Shown here piece by piece: positions 1 to 10,560 of a stretch of 64,000 nt of DNA (its first letter is position 1; every line of letters begins with the position of its first letter). Location of the stretch: contig NC_054885.1 of the NCBI RefSeq assembly GCF_018320785.1, positions 7,638,921-7,702,920 of the forward strand. Direction: 5' to 3'. This DNA comes from Cheilinus undulatus (Eukaryota; Chordata; Actinopteri; Labriformes; Labridae). Position numbers and translations under genes: made by a program. The notes under the pieces are model-generated. The model was given only the letters and a program-made list of their open reading frames with translations. It ran no database searches and was not told where the DNA came from.

Positions 1-420
1 TCTGCTGCAGAAATTGCAGGAGGGAAACCATCCACTTTGCCGAATGTTGTCAAAATATTTTTGCAATTTAGACTTAGCTCCCTCTTCCTTTCACAGCTCT
101 CTTTTTCTCTCAATTAAACAAAATTGTCGTGAACAATACCACCCACTTCACCACATGTTCTCAACATATTTGTGCAATTTAAACTTGGCTCTCTCTTTCT
201 GTCTCTATTGCACAAAAATTGATGAGAACAAAACCCACTCAGTTTGCCAAATGTTGCCAACTTATTTTGACAATTACACTTAGCCCTCTTTCTGTCTCTA
301 TTGCATAGCATTGCTGGTAACTAAACCCACCTATGTGTACAGATGTTATCAACACATTTGGTCAATTAACTGAGCACTCTCTTTCAGTCACAGCTTTTTA
401 TTTGAGTCTATTTAAAATGC
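1..420. repeat. Degenerate tandem repeat upstream of xpnpep3
   Basis: About four diverged copies of a roughly 110-bp unit lie head to tail. Each copy carries a run like TTTGTGCAATTTAGAC followed by a CTCTCTTTCTGTCTC-type pyrimidine stretch and an AACCCAC block. Related single copies recur elsewhere in the window (near 1040-1090, 1150-1180, 10950 and 17400-17440), so it belongs to a dispersed family. No coding potential is apparent; the short frames across it are repeat-derived. Confidence 0.7.
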
Positions 421-832
421 TGGGGACAAAAACCGTGCAACCATGCCTGATGTTTGATGATGCAATAATTTTCTGTTAAAATTTCTTTCCTTTTCTACAG
501 CCATTATTTGTTATTACAAAGAGAAGGGGGCAGGATTGTAATCTCTGCCTGACAGACTAAACTCAGGGAGAAACTCCCTCCAGAACCAGTAAAGGGTCCT
601 GTTAACAAACATGGGGACGGCAAGCTAGCAGGCTAACAGGCTAAATGTCATTAGAGGTAAAATAAGAGAAAAATAATGAGACGGTGATGTTAGTGAGCTA
701 GTTTATGATAAAAAAATACTCGCAGTTAGCGCTTTTAATTACACTGTTTGAACCTTTTATGTATGAATATATTTACATGATAGGACAGGACATGCTGTGA
801 CTCCAGATCAGTGTCAAACAGTTGCAGCAACA
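421..832 (+). promoter_or_regulatory. Upstream region and possible 5' UTR of xpnpep3
   Basis: This AT-rich stretch lies between the tandem repeat and the first xpnpep3 ATG. It should contain the promoter and the 5' UTR, but I see no TATA box, CpG island or other clear core element, and the transcription start cannot be placed. A second in-frame ATG at 797 could extend the protein by 12 residues. The start at 833 is preferred because it immediately begins a basic presequence. Confidence 0.35.
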
Positions 833-3800
833 ATGTTGCCCTCAACCAGCAACTTAATGAGGAGTGCTGTGAGGCTGCTACCTCGGAGTACCTGGAGGCC
901 AGGTGAGCCAATGTTGATCTATTTAGGAACTATTTATTACACACCTGTTGTACTGCATGCAAACTCGTGCACATTGCATAAATTGTTAAAATAAGTTGGC
1001 AACGTTTGGAAAAGTGGGTGGAACCCTCCCTTCCTGCCAAGCCCACCTGTCCAAACATTGTCAACTTATTTGTGCAAAATAGACCGTGCTCTCTGTTCAG
1101 CTTGGAGCTTTTGGTGAATATCTGACAGAAAGTATGTCATTTCTTAAGCTTGTAAATGTTGCCAATGTTTTTGTGCAATTTAGACAGAATCACTAATCTT
1201 CTACTTATCTGTCTTAGACTGATGTAGTTTTAAAGTTTTGGTCATTTGTGATCATATTGCTTATTAAATTGCACATACTGTACCATGTTTAAAGATGCTG
1301 AAAACCTAAGTTTGGAAAGCTGTTGTGTATTTATTATTGCATTAATACAGAGTTTTGATACTAATTAGTACAAACTTTATTAAATGTTTTATATTGTTGT
1401 ATAAAACACATGTACCTTTAAAGTTAAGGTCTAACATTGATTCTCTATCAGATTTTTAAAACTGGGACATTTTCTGTTAAAAGATTAACTTTTATTGCTG
1501 ATATTTCTGTTATGGAATTTTATTTTAATAGGCAACTGTCAGCCTTACTGCACTTAACTTTGATTCATATATTAACATGTAAATGAGCTCAAATGATCTC
1601 TACACTCTCTCTTCTTCATTGCAGATAAGACTGTTAATTGTTAATGCAGATGGTTGTAAATTCATACGTCAAGTTAATTTAATTGAATTTAATTCAAAAC
1701 TTTATTACAGGGCTCTTGGTGCAGATAAAAGACAACACATAGGGAGACACTGTTATGCATTAAAATGAAAAAAAGGACAATAAATGTTACAGTGTTATGA
1801 ATATGATTGAGTTGGTCAGCCTTCATTGACCACACATAGCTAAATCATCGGCATGTCCTTGTTTATAAGGCTTATTATTATAAGGCTTTACTTCATCTCT
1901 TAATAGTCTATTTTTTTTTTTTTTAACAAATAATTTTTTTGTCTATGTTGCAGGATGTGTGTGGTGTCTCTGCAGAAACATTTCAGTGAAACCTGGAGGT
2001 CTAAAACCAAAAACTGTCCCACCTCGATACCTGGGTCAGCCCAGTCCTTTCACCCACCCACACCTTATTAAACCAGGTGAGTCCTGTCAGCTGTTTAATA
2101 ATCATTAAACACAATGTGTTGAAAGTGTGTGATTTATACCCACTTAATAATAATAATAATAATCAGAAACATAATCAATGAAAATAGAGAGGATCAGGAG
2201 AGCCACATCCATTTCCTGAGTTCGTTCTGAGCCGGGCTTGAAACAGAGGGGTTTTTAGACATGCAAAATCCAGTACTGGAGTGTTTTTTTTTTTGTTTTT
2301 GTTTTTTTTCAAACTTCACAGGCATGTTTTCAGGAACTCTGAGACTAATATAAACTTGTCTTAAAAGGGTGAAACGTGTGACCTTTAATGGTATATAATT
2401 AAACCTTGAAAAAATCTCTAGGTATGCCTATTAAGTTTATATAATTCTGATACTATTGAACATTAGATTAAAAGACATATTATTTTTTTAAAACATATAT
2501 TGGATAATCAAACACTGACAGCCATCCTGTTAAATCCCTGATCTCTCGTGTGTGTTCTCCTCAGGTGAGGTGACTCCAGGTGTGACCCAAACTGAGTTCG
2601 AGCTCCGCAGACACAGACTGGCCTCTCTCATCGAAGTCCAGGCTGATAGATTTGGACCATCCATCTCCTCAGGGACTCACGTGGTCGTCATTCTGTCTCA
2701 CCCGACACGCTACATGACCAATGACATCCCCTACCACTTCCACCAAAACCAGGTGAGACTCTCTCCTTTTTTTTAAACATTTTTAAAAGAGAACAGGTAA
2801 CAGATTAACACACTTGAAGAAGACGTTGGCTATAGTTTTGTTTATATGTAGACATTTTTGTTGTAGTTTCTTCAATATCATAACTAATCTGATGTAAATG
2901 TTTCTCTAGGACTTCCTGTACCTGAGTGGTTTTCTGGAGCCCGACAGCGCTCTGGTTCTTTACGGTAAAGGTCGACCAGACCAGGCGGCGCTGTTCGTCC
3001 CTCGCAGAGACCCGGGGAGGGAACTGTGGGACGGAGCACGCTCAGGGAAGGATGGGGCGTCTGCTCTGACTGGCATAGACAGGGTTCACTGCACAGATGA
3101 GCTGGGGATGGTGCTCAAGAGCCTGAAAGGTGAGTGGAAGTGGCTATTTTATTTTTGTTACCGTCTCGCCTGTCAGAGCCTTTGATAGACGTCTTTAGCC
3201 TTTACTCTGACTCTCTTTCAGGGACTTTGCTTTGGTATGACAGCTCACAGCCCGCTCACCCTCGCCTTCATCAGACCCACCTGGCACCTGTCCTGGAGGC
3301 GGGGCCAATGCCACGTTCGGTCCGACCCCTCATTCACTCTCTGAGGGCCCTGAAGAGTTCAGCAGAGGTGGAGCTGATGCAAGCAGCTGGTCACATCACA
3401 GCTCAGGTGAGTGTTGAATAATACAAGCGTGAATGAATTTAGTTTTAAATTTGATCCAGTTTTAATGTCGTATGTATAAAAATCACTAGTTAAAGACAGT
3501 TTAAAAATATGCTTCTCTTTTATTTTCCAGGCATTTAGGAGGACGATGTCTTTCTCTCGTGGAGACGTGGACGAGGCTGTTCTCTTTGCTGTGGTAACTG
3601 AAAATATTGAAAGAAGAGACTTGGTGTTCTTTATGATCAAAAAAAAAAAATTTATCAATCAGTTTTGATGTCATTTAGATGTAAACATGAACTGTCGTTC
3701 CAGTTTGATTTCGAGAATCGTCTCCATGGTGCAAACTTCCTGGCCTATCCTCCGGTCGTTGCTGGAGGGAATCGAGCGAACACTCTCCACTACATCAACA

Positions 3801-6800
3801 ACAATCAGATCATCAAGGTGAGGAAGGGTTAAATCAGGGTGTCCAAACTTTTTTGGATGAGGGCCACATACAGAAATACATAAGGATGTTGGGGCCACTT
3901 TAATATCCACTGGTTGAGACATATGAAAGTTTGTAAAACCAATATAATGTAGGTTAAGATGTGCTTAGTGATTGAGTATGCCTATATGGCTAGCTCAGTC
4001 AGGACCACATTTTCAAGAAACTCATGATTTGCAGCCATAAATATTTCTTTATCAGCCGTAAATATTTCTTTATCAGCCATTATTAACGAGCACTTACTGC
4101 TGTTATTCATGTTTTAGGGTGTGGCTGCTCTAGGATCTCCCTGCCCTTCCATTAACTTACGTGGAAAGTATCAAGCCCCCGTTGCTGCTCTTCCTATGCT
4201 GATAAGAAAAGCCTAAAGCAGGGAGAGAAGCAGGAAAAAACCCAGAGCAGAGCAGGCATCAATGACAACTGAATGACACTGATGAAGTCAGAAGCAGAAT
4301 GAAGGAGGAGCTGGGGTGGAGGAGGGTTGCAAGAGCAGGTTGTGGAGAGAGTGGCGTAGCATGGCCAGGATAGAGCAGTCAAAATAAGGCAGCATGAGAG
4401 CAATTAGCCAATAGCATCCTTAAAGCAAATCAGCTTGCCATCAGTTGATTCCTATTATAGCAGCAGATGAACCAACACCAAATGCTTGATTTAATGGCTG
4501 ACAAGTCAAATAGATAATTATTTCCAGGTTTTAGGGGATGCCAGTCAGATTTCAGGGGGCCATGTTTAGCCCTAGCCACCACTGGCTCCGCCCCTGGAAT
4601 GTCATTTCTATATATTCCTGTAATCATCAGGGAGTAGAAAAACAAGATTCTGTTATCATTTTGGTTGCCAATATGTTTACCATACAGTGTTGCCTCAGTT
4701 TAATCACAAAAAAACACATCATTAATTGTTCTCGTCAAGATTTTTGTTTACAGAATTAGCATGGCAGCACTACCTTGTAACGAAACTATGAAGTACAGAC
4801 CAGTCAAGCACACACTTCATGTTCAAATGTGGGCCAAATTTAATCTTACTTCTGGAATTTTCTGCGGGCCAATCAAAACTGAAATGCGGGCCACATATGG
4901 CCCCCAAGCCATAGTTTGGACACCTCTGCATTAAATGTAAATGATTATGTCTGCATAATAATGACTGAGTGCGTGTTATTCTCCATCAGGATGGTGAGAT
5001 GGTGCTGCTGGACGGGGGTTGTGAATATTTTGGCTATGTCAGTGATATCACCCGCACATGGCCCGTCAACGGAAGGTAAGTCCAACATAATAACCTTCAG
5101 CTGTGAGTTTTACTTCTCAAAGCTTTATTTTAAAGCCGATTCCTAAACGTTTTTAACTTCGTCCTCACTTTCACATCTGTACAGGTTCTCTCCGGCTCAG
5201 GCCGAGCTGTACGAAGCCGTCCTGGAGGTGCAGCGCTCCTGTTTGTCACTGTGCTCACCTGGTGTCAGTCTGGATCACATCTACAGCACAATGCTGGCTC
5301 TGATTGGGCGACAGCTCCGGAGGCTAGGCATCATCCCATCCAGCTCTAGTGATGCTGAGCTATTAAAGGTAATAAAATGCTAACAATAATCAGAGAAATA
5401 GGAGAAGAAAGGGACAATATCTCTGTTGATACTTGAAGCTTTCTAAACCCTAAACGTAGCTATTGGCTTAATACAAAAGGCATAAAGTCTCTCTGTTTTA
5501 CACCAATGAAAATATGCATTATAAAAGTAAAAGTATTAAATATTTTTATCTGTCAAATGCCGATTCAAGTCTCTATAAATGCATTATACAGTGCATAGAA
5601 ATAAAGAAATATATCAAGACAAATAGCTAACTGGAGATATAATCACTTCATATTAAAGGCAATGCTTCTTTGTAAACTAACTGTGTGCTCATCCTCAGGC
5701 TGCTCGAAGATACTGCCCTCATCATGTTGGACATTACCTGGGCATGGACGTCCACGACACACCTGAGCTGTCCCGCTCACAACCTCTGCAGCCGGGAATG
5801 GCCATCACCATCGAACCAGGTCAGCACTATTTATATAGAGACAGTTTTTCTAGCCATTCTCAAACTTAATCTCAATAATCAGCCATTCTTAAGTTATGGT
5901 GCTTTACCGGTACTGGCTCAAAACATCTCAACCTATACCCTTTTTTAAAATGTTCCGATAGGGATAGTACCTGGAACCTGGTACTTGCTTGGTATCAATT
6001 CTGTCAACCACTGAGTGTTCAGAGCATCATCACCACATTTGATTTCTGTATCCAACATAAATTTCGAACCCCTCTAATTGCCAGCTTTGCACAGCTACAG
6101 TGCCTATAAGAGATACTCAGCCCCTTGGATGTTTAACCCTTTTATTGATTGTATAAAACAATGAAACAAACTAAAAAAAACTCTTTAATATCAAAATGAA
6201 AACAGATTTCTACAAAGTAATGTTAATTAAATAAAAATATGTAAAGTAAGTGCAACTTTACGCCATTCTTCTTTGCCAAACTGCTCAAGCTCTGTCAGGT
6301 TGTACAGGGATCAGGTGTGAACATCCCTTTTCAAGTCCAGACACAAATTCTCCATTGGATTGAGGTCCGGGCTTTGACTCAGCTACTCCAGAACATTCAC
6401 CTTGTTGTCTTTAAACCATTTCTGTGTAGCTTTAGCTGTATGCTTAAGGTCTTTATACTACTGGAAATTAAATCTTCTCCCGTAGCCGTAGTTCTCTTAC
6501 AGACTGATTAGAATGTCCTCCAGGATTTTGCTGCATTCATTTTACCCTCTACCTTTACAAGGGGCGACTGCTTAGAAGCATCCCCACAGAATGATGCTGC
6601 CACCACTGTGCTTCACAGTGGGGATGGTGTGTTTGTGGCGTCTCCTTTCTTCCTCTTGACCATGGAGTCTCCCACATGCCTTTTGGTGAACTCTAGTCCA
6701 GATTTAATCTGAGTTTTCTTCAACAGTGACTCTCCCATAAAGCTTTGACTGGTGAAGAACCCGGCCAATGGTTGTTGTCTGCAGAGCTGCTGAAGATTGG

Positions 6801-7450
6801 AACTCCTTCAGTGTAGTCATGGGTGTCTTGGTGGCCTCTCTCACTAGTCTCCTTCTTGCCCGCTCACTCAGTTTGTGAGGACGGCCTGATCTAGGCAGAT
6901 TTACACGTGTTGCATGCCTTCATTTCTTGATGATGGCTTTAACTGAACTCTGAGGGATGTTCAGAGCCTTGGAAATGTTTTTGTCTCCATCCCCCGACTT
7001 ATACTTTTTAATAACCTTTTCTTTGCGTGTTTTTTTTTTTACTTCATGGTGTAATGGTAGCCAGGAAAACTGATTAAGCAGTGGACCTTTCAGACACAGG
7101 TGTCTTTATACTCCACTCACTTAAGACACATTCTCTGCACTCAGGTGATCCCCATTTCAGCTATCAAAACCAAGTAAAGCTGAGCCAGTACCATGTAGAG
7201 AAATGCACCCTCCTTCATCCTGCATCATTTACCCTAAAAACTCTATGTTGAATGTCATTCCCATTCTCCTGCTGCTGTCTCAGGGTTGTACATAAGCGAG
7301 GACAATGAAGAGGCTCCAAAGCGTTTCCGTGGTCTGGGCGTGAGGATCGAGGACGACGTGGTGATCCGGGCTGAAGGAGGTCCACTCATATTGTCCTCTG
7401 AAGCTCCAAAGACCATTGCTGATGTGGAGAAAGCCTGCGCTCACAGATAG
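833..7450 (+). CDS. xpnpep3: Xaa-Pro aminopeptidase 3 (mitochondrial aminopeptidase P3)
   Basis: Removes N-terminal residues that precede proline, and acts in mitochondria. Eleven coding exons: 833-902, 1954-2076, 2565-2752, 2910-3129, 3222-3406, 3531-3593, 3704-3817, 4990-5075, 5185-5368, 5699-5819, 7284-7450. They sum to 1521 nt (506 residues plus stop), essentially the length of human XPNPEP3 (507). All introns are GT-AG and all phases agree. The N-terminus ([18 protein letters not shown]) is basic and lacks acidic residues, as a mitochondrial presequence should. The aminopeptidase-P N domain follows ([14 protein letters not shown] at about 45-58), then the pita-bread M24 metalloprotease fold. 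All five expected metal ligands are visible: D329 (LLDGG), D340 (VSDITRTW), H423 ([10 protein letters not shown]), E450 (ITIEPG) and E474 (VRIEDD). Introns 7 and 10 are enlarged by transposons. The gene looks intact. The alternative start at 797 is possible. Confidence 0.96.
2192..2391 (+). mobile_element. MITE fragment (right half), xpnpep3 intron 2
   Basis: This matches the right half of the family described at 7718-8210: the GAGCCACATCCATTTCCTGAG block, the CAGTACTGGAGTGTTTTTTT block, CTTCACAGGCATGTTTT, and an end resembling GTGTGACCTTTAA. The left half is missing. It contains a T-rich slippage tract. Confidence 0.75.
3835..4928. mobile_element. hAT-like non-autonomous element in xpnpep3 intron 7
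   Basis: It opens with CAGGGTGTCCAAACTTTTTT and closes with AGTTTGGACACCTCTG, giving terminal inverted repeats. The ends continue as GAGGGCCACATAC on one side and GGGCCACATATGGCCC on the other. The flanks are GGTTAAAT (3827-3834) and CATTAAAT (4929-4936), six of eight bases alike, consistent with a decayed 8-bp target duplication of hAT type. The centre has no transposase. A related element lies at 58762-59583. Confidence 0.7.
6096..7165 (-). mobile_element. Decayed Tc1-like transposon in xpnpep3 intron 10
   Basis: The left end, ACAGTGCCTATAAGAGATAC, resembles the fish Tc1 inverted-repeat end seen at 62511. On the minus strand, 6590-6630 reads as the Tc1 transposase block around a KHSGGSIMLWGCF-like sequence, and other stretches match the copy at 62511-63410 in order. 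The frame is broken by many substitutions and indels, and the right inverted repeat is not recognisable, so it is an inactive truncated copy. Inferred family: Tc1/mariner. Confidence 0.8.
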
Positions 7451-7717
7451 GACAGGTGCACAGGTGAGCCACAGCACCCAGCGTCTTTGTGGTGATGACT
7501 TCATCATGCTCAGCGCTCAGGTACAAGAAAGGTGGGACGCTGTAGGACTCTGATCCAGTCTGCACATAAAGAATCGACATGATAAAGATCAACCTGCTGA
7601 GACATCATAGAGAACAAACCAGATCATTGAACAAGTTGCTGTCCTTCATAAAATACCTCTAAAACCTACACACCTGAGGGGTTTACCATAAGGTGAGCTC
7701 AAAATACCCACCCTTTC

Positions 7718-8210
7718 TTAAAGGTCACATATCATGCAAAATTCAGTTTTTAGGTTTTCTGGCTATAATATGTGCCCCTGGCCTGTCTGCAATCCCCCCA
7801 AGAACCAGAACTCCCCTCTCTTTCTCCACCTTTCTGAAAATGTGTGCTAAAACAAGCTGTTCTCAGATTTTCCCCTCATGACGTCATTTGGGGAGTTAGC
7901 CACGCCCCCAGGTTCAGTGTGCCCTTCCCACATGGAAGAAAGTTCTGCCCTCCTCTCCTTATCCTCCTCTTAAGCCACACCCATTTCAGGAGAGGGGTGG
8001 AGTCAGGGGCAGAGCCAGACAGCTCATTAACATTTAAAGCCATAGACACAGAAATGGCTCTTTCTAAGCTGAGCTGAAACAGAGCGTTTTTAGACATGCT
8101 AAAATCCAGTACTGAAGTGTTTTTTTCAGCAACAAACTTCACAGGCATGTTTTGGGGACCTCTCAGACCAACAAAACTTGTCTTAAAGTGGCAAAATATG
8201 TGACCTTTAA
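7718..8210 (+). mobile_element. Full-length MITE with TTAA ends
   Basis: It starts TTAAAGGTCACATATCATGC and ends AAAATATGTGACCTTTAA, so the termini are inverted repeats bounded by TTAA. It is about 490 bp long with no coding capacity. It carries the internal landmarks used to recognise the other copies: TCAGATTTTCCCCTCATGA, a CACGCCCCCAGGTTCAG block, AGACAGCTCATTAACATTTA and CTTCACAGGCATGTTTTGGG. Other copies are at 2192, 23322/24631 (split), 49927 and 50570. The TTAA boundaries would fit a piggyBac-type target, but I could not assign the superfamily. Confidence 0.82.
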
Positions 8211-9308
8211 CAAAATAAGCTCAATAAAGCCAAAGCTTCGGTCAGAGAGTTCAAGCATCATAAAGATTGGTTTTCTGTTTCATGGAAAAGATGTTATTAA
8301 GCACGTCATTTCATGCTTCTTCTACACAAAAAAAATTACAATAACTGGCCGTCTGCTTCCGTCAGAGTGAAATACTAGAAGAGACAATGTATGTAGCAAA
8401 AGTTGCTGCTGTAAAAATGTCAAGAAAGAATAGAAAAACCTGCAATATTATTAATTAGCTGATCTCGCCATTTGACAGTCAGTGCTTCTTACTTGTTTCT
8501 AAACAAAACTTCACACTGTACAGCTTTTGAACTTTAACAATAATATTCATGATTCTAGCAGTATAACCTGGAGCTGTGATTAGATCTGATAGACTTTCAT
8601 GCTATTAAAAGATAAGTGGAAACACAAAGTCAAATGACTCTATTAAAATTATTTAAAACATTGTGATACCTGAAGACTTATCTTTTTATTATCTGTGTTT
8701 TTGCTTTTAAACCAGGTATTTTCATGATATTATGACCAAATATAAAACACTAGTTTCTTAAGATGCTTTGTTGCCATTGTCCTCTACTGTAAAGATGATC
8801 TACTGAAATTAAACGTGAATACAAACCATAAAAACAAGAGTGGTGTGTACAGTATGAGTTACTGTAATTGTACGGCTTCACTAAACGTAATATTACGATT
8901 CTAAAAGTTTCCATAAACATATTCCTGATGATCATTTTTGCATGCAGAGAACATTCCCAGGTATTAATACATTTTAAAACCATACAGCCACAACTCCGAC
9001 TTTAAGTCCTACAAACCAGCCTTACCCATAGTGTTAAACCCCTCAGGTTTGTCTTACACTCAAATCAGGATGTTGCATAAAAACAAGCAGATGAGCATTG
9101 ATCTGTCCTGTGATGATCAGATAAGCGGACCTTCATGTTTGTGTTTAAATCTGATGAATAAAGATAAATCTGTCATAAAGAGAGGATATTTAAACATGGA
9201 TGATGAAAGATAAGACTGAGACTGCAGAGAAGTTTGTGTGATGTTGTTTGGGAATTTCCTCCTTCCAGAACAATGTGATGTCTCTTATAGAAAATATGTT
9301 TGTATATG

Positions 9309-9340
9309 TATATAAATATATATATATATATATATATAAA
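9309..9340. repeat. (TA)n microsatellite
   Basis: An uninterrupted TA dinucleotide run lies just upstream of the probable xpnpep3 poly(A) signal. Confidence 0.9.
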
Positions 9341-9358
9341 AATACTTCTTTCATAATG

Positions 9359-9364
9359 AATAAA
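9359..9364 (+). terminator. xpnpep3: Candidate poly(A) signal of xpnpep3
   Basis: Perfect AATAAA followed within about 30 bases by a GT/T-rich stretch (GTTGACGGTTTTATTTG). It is the last good hexamer before the ep300 promoter block. Confidence 0.5.
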
Positions 9365-9558
9365 CAGTTTAATTTGACATAAGGCTTGTTGACGGTTTTA
9401 TTTGAAACGAGGTTATTATCCTCAAATTAGTTGCACAAAAGAAAAAGGAAATAAAAAAGAGGAAGGAGGCAGAATGAGGGTAAAGCAACCCCTCATAAAG
9501 TTTTTTTTCAAGAGGTGAGTTCACACAGTGGTTAAGTTGATGGCTTAAAGGCTTTCAG

Positions 9559-9680
9559 GACTTGAAGAAAGCAGGGATAGAGAGCAAGATGGAGGTGATG
9601 GAGGAGAAGGCATGGAGAAAGAGCAAGATGAGGATGATGGAGGAGAAGAAAGCAGGGACAGAGAGCAAGATGTGTATGAT
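9559..9680. repeat. Short GA-rich tandem duplication
   Basis: Two to three copies of a roughly 45-60-bp purine-rich unit: GAAAGCAGGGATAGAGAGCAAG, then a diverged middle copy, then GAAAGCAGGGACAGAGAGCAAG. A few frames run through it, but nothing suggests a gene. Confidence 0.65.
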
Positions 9681-9959
9681 GCCATGTTATTGCATGGTGA
9701 GTGTATTCTGTTTATCTTTAATTATCTGGGTATTTATTTAGCCAAACAAAAATGCAACTCAAAATAAACAAAGACTTCATGAAATAAATCTAAGTTACAT
9801 AAAACATGTTTGTAATATTTTTTATATAGTTCATTTATCTATTTTTATATTCTGTTTTTCTTCTGTTATCTAGATATTGATTTGTTCAGCACAAATACAA
9901 TTAAACAAATAAAAAATACATTATTTTACATTTAATTAAATAAAATCTCTCCTGCTCCT

Positions 9960-10560
9960 TTCGTTGCCGTCGGTCTGATTCGTGGAGCTCTTTCGCCCCC
10001 TGCTGGCAGAAATCACGGCCAAAGCTCGGTTCCTGCTTCCGAATAATCCCGAACACTTCCGAAGACAGCCACTCCGCTCCTTCCCTCCCACCCTCCTCCC
10101 TCCTTTCACGCCTAATGTTGCTGTACCTCCACCCCCACCCCCCCATCAGAGGAGCAGAAACAACAAGCCGCCATTTTGTTTGTACGGACGGACCGTCAGA
10201 AACGGGAGGAAGGAGAACCGAGGGGAGCGACTCGAACCGACTGTTGCCGCTCTGAGAGTCACAGAGAGCGGGGAGAGGGAGGACGGACTGCCGGTGTTAC
10301 CGGGAGAGAGAGAGGAAGCATCAATACCGTGAGGAGACACCGGAGGAGGAGACAGAGGAGGTGATATGAGGAGGAAATACTCCGACAAGGAGCGGAGACA
10401 CCGAGGAGGAGACGGAGGGAGATATTTTATCTAACGAGGGGAAAACGGATAGAGAAAAATATTTTTAAAAAAAAAAGATGAAACGTGAGGAAGAGGAAGG
10501 AGAGAGTCCGCAGAGACGGGAATAAAGATAGAGAGGTGGAAACCATCAACGCAGAGAGTT
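9960..10560 (+). promoter_or_regulatory. ep300: GC/CpG-rich ep300 promoter and leader block
   Basis: Base composition changes sharply from AT-rich to GC-rich with many CpGs. Visible elements are ETS-like ACTTCCGAAG near 10046, a perfect YY1-type site at 10167-10178, and then a purine-rich leader (GGAGGAGAC-type repeats) typical of a GC-rich vertebrate 5' UTR. There is no TATA box. It lies 1.7-2.3 kb upstream of the ep300 ATG. Whether it is joined to exon 1 directly or by a spliced non-coding exon cannot be told. Confidence 0.6.
10167..10178 (-). promoter_or_regulatory. YY1-type site (CAAAATGGCGGC on minus strand)
   Basis: GCCGCCATTTTG on the plus strand is the reverse complement of the extended YY1 consensus, often found close to the start site of TATA-less promoters. 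It sits inside the ep300 GC-rich block. Confidence 0.55.

Larger units (their letters stand above)
7451..9385 (+). other. xpnpep3: Probable 3' UTR of xpnpep3
   Basis: There is no coding signal between the xpnpep3 stop and the next GC-rich block. An AATAAA hexamer at 9359-9364 is the clearest poly(A) signal on this strand, giving a 3' UTR of about 1.9 kb that would include the MITE at 7718-8210 and a TA microsatellite. An earlier, weaker site could end the transcript sooner. Transcript data are not visible, so the extent is inferred. Confidence 0.45.
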
